Source of the DNA: an uncultured Prevotella sp.
GTDB taxonomy: Bacteria > Bacteroidota > Bacteroidia > Bacteroidales > Bacteroidaceae
Reading direction: 5' to 3'
Assembly (NCBI GenBank): GCA_905211345.1
Contig: CAJMAO010000003.1
Location: forward strand, 9,326-73,325
Length of the DNA stretch: 64,000 nucleotides
Below, one piece after another: positions 1-6,815 of the stretch. The number at the start of each line of letters is the position of its first letter. Positions within the stretch are counted from its first letter, which is position 1. Below the pieces are notes generated by a model. The model worked only from the letters and a program-made list of their open reading frames with translations, did not search any database and was not told where the DNA came from. A program made the position numbers and the translations under genes.

Positions 1-1266
1 TTAGGTGCTCCTAACGTAATCGTCCAATATTATGGCGACCCGGATTTGAAGGAATATGTCGATTGGGAAGACGGTTCCGTCACCTATAAAATATATGACT
101 CTAACGGAAAGGTAGCCCCACAAGGAACGGTTGTAAAAGGCATTCCCAACTCAACAAGTGAATATACAACGGACGCCGAAGGGTTTATCACCGTACCGAA
201 AGACGAATTACCAAAAGACAAAGCCTATGAGAACATAGAGGTACAAGTCAAGATAAAGGGTGAGACCGTATTTAAGAATTCCGCCAACAACACGATTGTA
301 CCTGCCAAGATGCAAGTGCGGTTGGTAATCAATGACGAAAAAATCCCTACAGTAGGCTTGTTTGGAGAAGGGGAAGACCAAGCAAAACCTTGCGTCAATG
401 TATGGTTCAAAGTACAACGCAAGAAACTGGATACAACCGGAAACGGTAGCTGGGAAGGCATCCCGGCTGAATTGGGTAACACACAAAAAGTAGTGGAAAT
501 CTATGAATACAAAGACGGAATAGGCAAAGAACCCACGCCTTTGGAAACACGTACCCGAATAGAAGTGGCAGACGACGCTCTCGGAGCCAACTACAATAGA
601 TGCAGAGTGCAGATTAAGCGTAAATTCATATACACGGATTACAAATATCTTGACAAGAAAAAAGTCGAGGCCGACCAAGACTATTGGGGAGCGTACAACA
701 CTGGTGAGTCACGCTACGCGCGCATCGGCATTAAGGGATGTTACGGCGAAAATATCATGCTTCAATCATATATTAAACTTTTACCGGCCCAGTTTACTCC
801 GACAATCAGCGAGATGACCCGTGGCAACTTCTATGGCGATGGTGATGAACAGGATTTGGTAAAACTTGATGGAAAATTGGATGTAACGAAAGTTAAAAGG
901 GAACTTTTCCTTGCAAACAATTACAAAAAAGCAAGTAAGCAAGAAGGAGGATTGGATGTATATGAGCCAACCCAAGGAGACATTGAAGGTGCAGGAGAAA
1001 TATTTAAGATAAATTTCTCAAGTTCTGCAGGCTCAACCAATATCATCCAATCAAAAGTGAAGATAGACGGTACGTTTTCTGCCCGCGCCGTATACATACA
1101 TTCCACTGTGGATTTGACCAACAACCAAATGGCCAACTTCTACAACCTGACACTTGGAAATACTGCAGCATCCAGCAATAAGTTCTATTTGCGTATAAAT
1201 GGAACTTATGTAACACCTCCAACAGAAGCAGGGAAAGAAGGCATAGAGATTATGGTAAAAGAATAA
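1..1266 (+). CDS. C-terminal part of a large unknown surface-type protein (5' end outside window)
   Basis: The reading frame is open from the first base, so the TTG at 46 is probably internal and the gene starts upstream of the window. The visible 421 residues include stretches that read like Ig-like or carboxypeptidase-regulatory beta-sandwich repeats (the 'G-x-V-V-K-G-I-P-N-S-T-S-E-Y-T-T-D-A-E-G' type near residues 35-60) followed by charged, beta-rich sequence without membrane segments. I do not recognise the C-terminal half. The OmpA-family gene starts 25 bases downstream on the same strand, suggesting one operon for cell-surface proteins. Fimbrial or outer-membrane assembly loci of Bacteroidales often pair such proteins, but nothing here proves that role. 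Confidence 0.75.
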   Translation, partial: LGAPNVIVQYYGDPDLKEYVDWEDGSVTYKIYDSNGKVAPQGTVVKGIPNSTSEYTTDAEGFITVPKDELPKDKAYENIEVQVKIKGETVFKNSANNTIVPAKMQVRLVINDEKIPTVGLFGEGEDQAKPCVNVWFKVQRKKLDTTGNGSWEGIPAELGNTQKVVEIYEYKDGIGKEPTPLETRTRIEVADDALGANYNRCRVQIKRKFIYTDYKYLDKKKVEADQDYWGAYNTGESRYARIGIKGCYGENIMLQSYIKLLPAQFTPTISEMTRGNFYGDGDEQDLVKLDGKLDVTKVKRELFLANNYKKASKQEGGLDVYEPTQGDIEGAGEIFKINFSSSAGSTNIIQSKVKIDGTFSARAVYIHSTVDLTNNQMANFYNLTLGNTAASSNKFYLRINGTYVTPPTEAGKEGIEIMVKE

Positions 1267-1291
1267 AAGTGAAGAAAAACAAATAAATTTC

Positions 1292-2443
1292 ATGAGCATG
1301 AAACTAAAATCATATATCAGCCTGTTTCTTCTCTTTAGCGTACTGTCTGCTTATGCGCAAGAGCCGACCGTAAAAGAGAAAAAAGAAAAAAAAGCATGGG
1401 AAGTGGGCATCGGAGCAACAGTGTTCCAATTCAGCCGTGTAGGTTTCAGCGATTTCAACCGTTTGGATGACGGTTACGCATTCGACCTGACCCTGAACCA
1501 TACGGTATGGGGCGGCGGCATATATGCGGCACGCGAGTTGAACAAACACTTCTACCTTGACTTCCAAGGCAACGTCGGGATGACAAACAAGTCAATCAAC
1601 GGCAAGCACAAATTCCTCGTAATGGCAGGTCTCGGCCTGCAATGGCGCTTGGGAGAATACTTTAAGTCAAGCTATGTGGACCCTTACCTCCGCGCAGGCA
1701 TCAACTACATGTACAAGGACTTCCAAATCATATACGACGGAAGCGAAGGACTGGCACCCGATGAGATGCAATGGGTATTGAGCAATTACTGCAACAAGGA
1801 AGGCCGCGACCGCAAGCACCTGATGCCAATCTCATTGGGCGGAGGCGTCAATTTCTGGTTGAACGACCGCTTCGGCATAGGCTTGCAGGCCGACTATCTG
1901 CTGATGCCACATAAGAACGTAGCCAACTCGCTGCAAGGTTCGGCGCGGCTGATATGGCGCATCGGCGGAAAGTCAAAGAAGCCAGCCCCGACCATCCAAT
2001 ATGTGGACAAGGTCATGGAAAAGGTTGTGGAGAAAGTTGTCAAAGTGCCGGTAGAGAAAGTCGTCACGCGGACAATCAAAGACCTTTTCGACCAGATATA
2101 CTTCGATTTCGACAGCTACGAAATTACGGCCTCATCAGCTCCTGCATTGGACAAGATAGCCGAAGTTTTCAAAGAAGATACCACATGCCGTTATCTGATA
2201 ACCGGACAGACAGATGCCCGTGGCTCCAACGCATACAACAACAAACTGTCAGAAGCACGCGCCAAGGCCGTTGTTGATGAACTGGTTAAGCGCGGTTGTC
2301 CAATAGAAATGATGAAATGGAGAGGAACGGGTAAAAAAATATCCATCGTTCCGTCAGTATCCGGCGACAAAGCCCGTAGGGGTGACCGAAAAGTTACTGT
2401 AGAAAGTATCACCAATATGGAATATTGGAACGAAATACCATAG
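1292..2443 (+). CDS. OmpA-family outer membrane protein (beta-barrel plus OmpA peptidoglycan-binding domain)
   Basis: The 383-residue protein begins with a signal peptide ending near SAYAQ (residue 22-23). Residues about 35-225 alternate aromatic and glycine residues as in an eight-stranded outer-membrane barrel. A valine/lysine/glutamate-rich linker (residues 238-262) leads to an OmpA C-terminal domain (about 265-375) with the conserved segment GSNAYNNKLSEARAKAV, which binds peptidoglycan non-covalently in this family. The usual GHTD is GQTD here. Role by family: anchoring the outer membrane to the cell wall, possibly serving the preceding surface protein. ATG at 1292 and ATG at 1298 are both possible starts and give the same signal peptide. 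A strong terminator follows. Confidence 0.9.
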   Translation: MSMKLKSYISLFLLFSVLSAYAQEPTVKEKKEKKAWEVGIGATVFQFSRVGFSDFNRLDDGYAFDLTLNHTVWGGGIYAARELNKHFYLDFQGNVGMTNKSINGKHKFLVMAGLGLQWRLGEYFKSSYVDPYLRAGINYMYKDFQIIYDGSEGLAPDEMQWVLSNYCNKEGRDRKHLMPISLGGGVNFWLNDRFGIGLQADYLLMPHKNVANSLQGSARLIWRIGGKSKKPAPTIQYVDKVMEKVVEKVVKVPVEKVVTRTIKDLFDQIYFDFDSYEITASSAPALDKIAEVFKEDTTCRYLITGQTDARGSNAYNNKLSEARAKAVVDELVKRGCPIEMMKWRGTGKKISIVPSVSGDKARRGDRKVTVESITNMEYWNEIP

Positions 2444-2467
2444 TCTTAGTCTTAAAAAAAGCATGTC

Positions 2468-2509
2468 AACTGCGCACACTGCCGGAAAAACCGATTAGTG
2501 TGCGCAGTT
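2468..2509 (+). terminator. Intrinsic terminator after the OmpA gene
   Basis: A perfect 13-bp stem (AACTGCGCACACT at 2468-2480 with AGTGTGCGCAGTT at 2497-2509) encloses a 16-nt loop and is followed by a T-rich run. It lies 24 bases after the OmpA stop. Confidence 0.85.
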
Positions 2510-2687
2510 TCTATTTTTATTATAAAATACAGTGAATTTCTTTATAAATCTTATAGCATTTCGGTTCATAAAATTATAAATTATCAACAAACATACAAAT
2601 ACACAGAGATAAAAGCTGCATTTCCCGCAACATTTTTCGCATTTCTTACGTCTATAACATAGATAGTAACAATTAAAATTAACTGAA

Positions 2688-3467
2688 ATGATCAACAAAA
2701 CCACAATTTTGGCTATCACATTGGCCTTCACCACAGCCGCCTGCAGCACAGAAAAGAAAGGCGGTACAGACATTACAACCAACACGCAAAATAAAACAAT
2801 GACAGCGGAAGAAGTAGCAGCAAAAGGCTTTGAACGCATAGAAATTAAAGGAAGTTTCGACGTACATTTCACGATCGGCAATAAAACATCGATACGCCTT
2901 AAAGGTAAAAGCGAAGAAATAGCACGTACAAAACTGGAAAGCGACGGACAGACATTGCGCATATCAGTAAAAAACGATAAACGTAAACGTTTCTTGAACA
3001 TGGGCTGCGATGTAGACATATACATCACTTCACCACTCCTTACGGCCGTAAAAATCAAAGGAGCAAGCGACTTTGACAGCCAAAACGAAATTAAAGCCGA
3101 GACATTCAGCGCAAACATATCCGGCTCAGGCGACATGAAAATAAACAACCTGACCGCCAACTCTGTCAAGACAAGAATATCAGGCAGCGGCGACATGGAA
3201 TTCGGGAACATCAAAAGTAACAGTATAAACAGCAAGATTTCAGGCAGCGGCGACCTTAAAATGAAGCGTATAAAAACAGAAGCACTCAAAACAAGCATCG
3301 CAGGTAGCGGCGACATGGAATTCGACAACGCCGACATTAACAATGCCGACATATCAATAGCCGGCTCAGGCGACGTGAAGATAAAAGGCAGGATAGGCAG
3401 TTACAACCGACATGTTACCGGCTCTGGAACGGTAAAGATCGAACAACAAAGCAACAATAAGCCATAA
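2688..3467 (+). CDS. DUF2807 (head GIN domain) lipoprotein
   Basis: The 259-residue protein starts with a lipoprotein signal peptide (lipobox TAAC, cysteine near residue 19). The rest is a right-handed parallel beta-helix type sequence, with the signature S/A-G-S-G-D repeated about every 20-22 residues (five clear copies from residue 144 to 226, plus a final GSG). This is the pattern of the DUF2807 or 'putative auto-transporter adhesin, head GIN' family, common in Bacteroidetes, with no firmly assigned biochemical function. It is probably anchored in the outer membrane or periplasm. It stands alone: the OmpA terminator precedes it and a promoter-like sequence follows. The 285-codon antisense frame over it is a shadow of the repeated codons. 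Confidence 0.85.
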   Translation: MINKTTILAITLAFTTAACSTEKKGGTDITTNTQNKTMTAEEVAAKGFERIEIKGSFDVHFTIGNKTSIRLKGKSEEIARTKLESDGQTLRISVKNDKRKRFLNMGCDVDIYITSPLLTAVKIKGASDFDSQNEIKAETFSANISGSGDMKINNLTANSVKTRISGSGDMEFGNIKSNSINSKISGSGDLKMKRIKTEALKTSIAGSGDMEFDNADINNADISIAGSGDVKIKGRIGSYNRHVTGSGTVKIEQQSNNKP

Positions 3468-3575
3468 AACCATACTATTTTTCACTTTTTACTCTTTATT
3501 GGTCTGTTTGCCATTAAAAGCCTATCAAAAAACTAAAATAAGTATAAAAAGTTTTCCCTTGTCGGTGATAATGCC

Positions 3576-3583
3576 TATTTTTG
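3576..3583 (+). promoter_or_regulatory. Candidate -7 box (TATTTTTG) for the nucleotidyltransferase operon
   Basis: TATTTTTG matches the Bacteroidetes TAnnTTTG box and lies 24 bases before the ATG at 3608. I do not find a well-placed TTTG -33 box; TTG at 3559-3561 is too close. It is the only good match in the 140-bp gap. Confidence 0.5.
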
Positions 3584-3607
3584 CCGACAATTAGGCATTG
3601 ACTGACA

Positions 3608-4336
3608 ATGAAATACGCAATAATAGCCGGCGGCGAAGGTTCGCGCCTTGCAGCCGAGGGAGTGGCAGAAGCCAAACCTTTGGTCAGTGTTTGCGGCGAG
3701 ATGCTGATTGACAGGCTCTTACGTATATTCGCCGACAACGGTGCTGAAAGCGTGGTTGTAGCATACCGTAAGGGAATGGACAGCGTTGCCGTCCATTTGG
3801 AAGAATTGTGCCGTAACGGTATCTGCGGCAAGTATTTGCCAATCGAAGCGGTTGAAACTTGTACGCCAAGTTCAATGCACAGCCTGTTAGCCATAAGCGA
3901 CAGACTTGAATACAGTCCTTTCTGTCTTACCACTGTTGACACCGTATTCAACGAAAACATGTTCAGCAGATATGTCAACATCCTGCAAAACGCAATGTCA
4001 AACGGCACTGCTGACGGGATAATGGCGGTGACAAGCTACATCGACGACGAAAAGCCTCTTTACGTAGCGGTTGACGATGACATGAACATAACCGCCTTCT
4101 CTGATACTGATAACGGATGCCGTTACGTATCGGCCGGCATTTACGGGCTTTCGCCACACTCTATATGCGTGCTTCGCGACTGCGCCGCCCGTGGCGAGAG
4201 CCGTATGCGCAATTTCCAACGCGCTTTGCTGCGCAATGGTATACGTCTTAAGGCGTTCGACATAGGCAAGGCATTCGACATCGACCACACCAAAGACATT
4301 GTGAAAGCCGAACAAATCTTATGCGACAGGCAATGA
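3608..4336 (+). CDS. Sugar/polyol-phosphate nucleotidyltransferase (NTP_transferase, MobA/GlmU-like)
   Basis: The protein has 242 residues. The N-terminus has the nucleotide-binding loop of NTP transferases (AGGEGSRL, residues 7-14, followed by AKPL around residue 22-25) and a later TVDTVF segment that supplies a metal-binding aspartate. The family joins NTPs to phosphorylated sugars or polyols, or to related small molecules. It is the first gene of a tight cluster: its stop overlaps the next start (ATGA), and an ATP-grasp protein, a CDP-alcohol phosphotransferase and a HAD protein follow. That context favours making a CDP-activated polar headgroup in the cytoplasm. The substrate is inferred, not shown; a molybdenum-cofactor role is unlikely because no mo- genes are near. 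Confidence 0.75.
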   Translation: MKYAIIAGGEGSRLAAEGVAEAKPLVSVCGEMLIDRLLRIFADNGAESVVVAYRKGMDSVAVHLEELCRNGICGKYLPIEAVETCTPSSMHSLLAISDRLEYSPFCLTTVDTVFNENMFSRYVNILQNAMSNGTADGIMAVTSYIDDEKPLYVAVDDDMNITAFSDTDNGCRYVSAGIYGLSPHSICVLRDCAARGESRMRNFQRALLRNGIRLKAFDIGKAFDIDHTKDIVKAEQILCDRQ

Positions 4337-5148
4337 AACATGTGGTCATGGTTTACAGGGCGGAACGGTTCTCACCAAACTCAGTTGGCCGTGACCGCGC
4401 CATAATCGATGCCGTAGAAGCGTTGATGAAAGCAAAAGGGCACACAGTTACAAGTGTAAACGAAAACGAATTGGATTTTGATTGCCACGCAGATGTCATT
4501 CTAACTATGGCCCGCTCACCAGAAGCCTTAGACATATTAAGGGCTAAAGAGGCTGAAGGATGCGCCGTTAAAAATTCCCCTTACGGCGTAATGGCCTGTC
4601 GCAGAAGCAATATAGACAGTCTGATGAGAGCCGCAGAACTGCCTGCCGCTCCGCTAAATGGCAATAAGGGTTATTGGCTGAAACGTGGCGACGAAGCGGC
4701 TCAAAATAAAGAAGATGTAGTTTTCGCAAAAGATGAGAATGAAAAAAACATCGCGATAACGCGTTTCAACGAAAGAGGTGTGACTGACATAGTTGTCACC
4801 GCCCACGTTGTTGGCGACCTCGTAAAATTTTACGGAGTAAGAAACACTACGTTCTTCCGCACGTTCTATCCTAGCGACAACGGTTGGTCAAAGTTCGGCG
4901 ACGAGACTGTAAACGGCCTTCCGCACCACTACACATTCCCTGTCGGTAAACTTTGGCAAGATGCCGATAAACTAGCGTCACTGGCAGGAGTGGACATTTA
5001 CGGCGGAGACTGCATTGTAAAGGCCGACGGGACGTATGCCATAATCGACTTCAACGACTGGCCGAGCTTTGCCGTATGCCGCGATGATGCGGCCGAAGCT
5101 ATAGCAATGATTGCGGAAAGACAGGCTGACAAAAAGGTAAAAAGTTAA
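4333..5148 (+). CDS. ATP-grasp domain protein, possible polyol or inositol kinase/ligase
   Basis: The ATG at 4333 overlaps the previous stop as ATGA, so I prefer it to the ATG at 4321; the product is 271 residues. The C-terminus has an ATP-grasp-like metal-binding strand (IIDFNDWPS, residues about 244-252), preceded by IVKADGTY. The N-terminal third resembles a pre-ATP-grasp Rossmann segment. The sequence lacks clear similarity to the named ligases I know. ATP-grasp enzymes either ligate carboxylates to amines or, as in inositol polyphosphate 5/6-kinases, phosphorylate polyols. Placed between a nucleotidyltransferase and a CDP-alcohol phosphotransferase, a kinase supplying the phosphorylated headgroup is attractive but is inference only. 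Confidence 0.6.
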   Translation: MKHVVMVYRAERFSPNSVGRDRAIIDAVEALMKAKGHTVTSVNENELDFDCHADVILTMARSPEALDILRAKEAEGCAVKNSPYGVMACRRSNIDSLMRAAELPAAPLNGNKGYWLKRGDEAAQNKEDVVFAKDENEKNIAITRFNERGVTDIVVTAHVVGDLVKFYGVRNTTFFRTFYPSDNGWSKFGDETVNGLPHHYTFPVGKLWQDADKLASLAGVDIYGGDCIVKADGTYAIIDFNDWPSFAVCRDDAAEAIAMIAERQADKKVKS

Positions 5149-5151
5149 AAG

Positions 5152-6084
5152 ATGACGAAATTCAAAGACTTACTCAACGCTTCAATAAAGTCTAAGGACA
5201 CAGAGGAATGGCTAGACATGTGCTTCAACCGCCCCATAGGGTTGCTGATGGCACTGGCCGGCAAACGCCTCGGCATACACCCCACGGCAATCACGGCGGT
5301 GTCGATTGTGCTCGGCATAGCCGCCGCATGGATGTTCTATCATACCGACTTGGAGCACAATATATATGGAGTGTTGTTGCTTATGGCGGCAAACTTCTGC
5401 GATTCTGCAGACGGCCAACTGGCAAGGCTGGCCGATAAAAAAACGCTTGTAGGCCGTGTACTCGACGGCTTTGCTGGCGACATCTGGTTTTTCTCGATAT
5501 ACTTCGCCATGTGTTGCAGGCTTACATGGCAGCCGATGCCCGGCACCGACAGCGTGTGGGGGCTGTGGATATGGGTGTTGGCTTTCGTCGCCGGCGTGCT
5601 GTGCCACTCTCCGCAAAGCTCGCTGGCCGACTATTACAGGCAAATACACCTGCTTTTTCTCAAAGGAAAGGAAGGAAGCGAACTTGACACATACGCCGCG
5701 CAGCGCGCAATATTTGACAACTTGCCAAAACGAAGCCCGCTCATCGCAAAAATGTTTTATTTCAATTATGCAAACTATTGCAAGAGCCAAGAGCGGCGTA
5801 CACCGTCATTCCAGAAACTTATCACGGCTATAAAGGCAAAATACGGTGACATGTCAGCATTGCCTGAAGCATTGCGCAACGAGTTTCTTTCCGGAAGCCG
5901 TCCATTGATGAAATATACGAACATACTGACGTTCAATGCCCGCGCGATATGCATCTATGCCACTTGTCTGGCCGGATGTCCTTGGCTGTATATGCTGATA
6001 GAGATTGTTGTGTTCACCGCAATTTACGTGCACATGCACAAAGAGCACGAATCGTTGTGTGAAAACATTTACAAGAATATATGA
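5152..6084 (+). CDS. CDP-alcohol phosphatidyltransferase family membrane enzyme
   Basis: The product has 310 residues and several hydrophobic helices (about residues 40-65, 70-85, 105-125, 130-150 and 275-300). Residues about 84-107 carry the family motif: D-S-A-D-G-Q-L-A-R, eight residues, G-R-V-L-D, then G-F-A-G-D. The family transfers a phosphoalcohol from or to a CDP-linked substrate at the membrane, as in phosphatidylinositol phosphate or phosphatidylserine synthesis. One oddity is that the fourth aspartate normally sits four residues after the third, whereas here that position is glycine and the aspartate is one residue further. It lies three bases after the ATP-grasp gene and overlaps the HAD gene by four bases. 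Confidence 0.82.
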   Translation: MTKFKDLLNASIKSKDTEEWLDMCFNRPIGLLMALAGKRLGIHPTAITAVSIVLGIAAAWMFYHTDLEHNIYGVLLLMAANFCDSADGQLARLADKKTLVGRVLDGFAGDIWFFSIYFAMCCRLTWQPMPGTDSVWGLWIWVLAFVAGVLCHSPQSSLADYYRQIHLLFLKGKEGSELDTYAAQRAIFDNLPKRSPLIAKMFYFNYANYCKSQERRTPSFQKLITAIKAKYGDMSALPEALRNEFLSGSRPLMKYTNILTFNARAICIYATCLAGCPWLYMLIEIVVFTAIYVHMHKEHESLCENIYKNI

Positions 6085-6794
6085 TGACGAAAGGCTACAT
6101 ATTCGATTACGGCGGCACGCTCGACACAGGCGGACTACATTGGGGCAAAGTACTGTGGCATGCTTACGTGCGCCATTCAGTCGCTGTAACCGAGGAACAA
6201 TTCCGCGACGCATACGTTTACGCTGAACGTTACCTTGGAAGTAACCGTGTTATCACGCCAAACTACACCTTTAAAGACACGCTTGACGCAAAACTCAGTT
6301 TGGAACTGGAACACCTTAACGACACCAAGGCGTTAAACCTACGGCAGAACGAGCTAGAACAGCTAAAGGAAACGCTGCTCGAAGATGTTTATACAAATGT
6401 AATACATGAGACAGCAAAAAGCCGTAAAATACTCGAAGCGTTGTCGCAAAGCCGCCCGCTTGCGCTCGTAAGCAATTTCTATGGTAATATAAATACCGTA
6501 CTACGGGAATTCGGCCTGAACAACCTGTTCACAGCCGTCATTGAGTCGGCCGTCGTAGGCATACGTAAACCTGACCCGAGGATATTCACAATCGGCGTAA
6601 AAGCACTGGGAACAAAGCCTGAAGAAACAACCGTGGTGGGCGACAGTTTCGAGAAAGACATAATACCGGCCAAGCTGGCCGGATGCCACACGATATGGCT
6701 GAAGGGCGAAGGCTGGACTGACAAGGTTCACGACGAGAGCCTACCCGACGCAGTAATAACCGGGCTTGAACAAATATTGCAAAGGCCGCAATAA
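6081..6794 (+). CDS. HAD-family hydrolase with atypical motif I
   Basis: The 237-residue protein has the HAD order of motifs: FDYGGTLD at residues 6-13 (motif I), LVSNF near 131 (II), IRKPDP near 162 (III) and VGDSFEKD near 183 (IV). The helical cap lies between I and II. Motif I reads D-Y-G-G-T, so the second aspartate that acts as general acid/base in HAD phosphatases is replaced by glycine; some HAD relatives tolerate this. The ATG overlaps the preceding stop (ATGA), which ties it to the phosphotransferase gene. It could remove a phosphate from a phosphatidyl-alcohol-phosphate product, but the motif I change weakens that claim. Confidence 0.8.
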   Translation: MMTKGYIFDYGGTLDTGGLHWGKVLWHAYVRHSVAVTEEQFRDAYVYAERYLGSNRVITPNYTFKDTLDAKLSLELEHLNDTKALNLRQNELEQLKETLLEDVYTNVIHETAKSRKILEALSQSRPLALVSNFYGNINTVLREFGLNNLFTAVIESAVVGIRKPDPRIFTIGVKALGTKPEETTVVGDSFEKDIIPAKLAGCHTIWLKGEGWTDKVHDESLPDAVITGLEQILQRPQ

Positions 6795-6815
6795 TAAAGC
6801 ACATCACAAAACCGC

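Noticed and set aside
2495..3352. 285-codon minus-strand frame over the DUF2807 gene
   Set aside because: It mirrors the repeated S-G-S-G-D codons of the real gene and yields low-complexity hydrophobic sequence. The plus-strand gene has a lipobox and family repeats.
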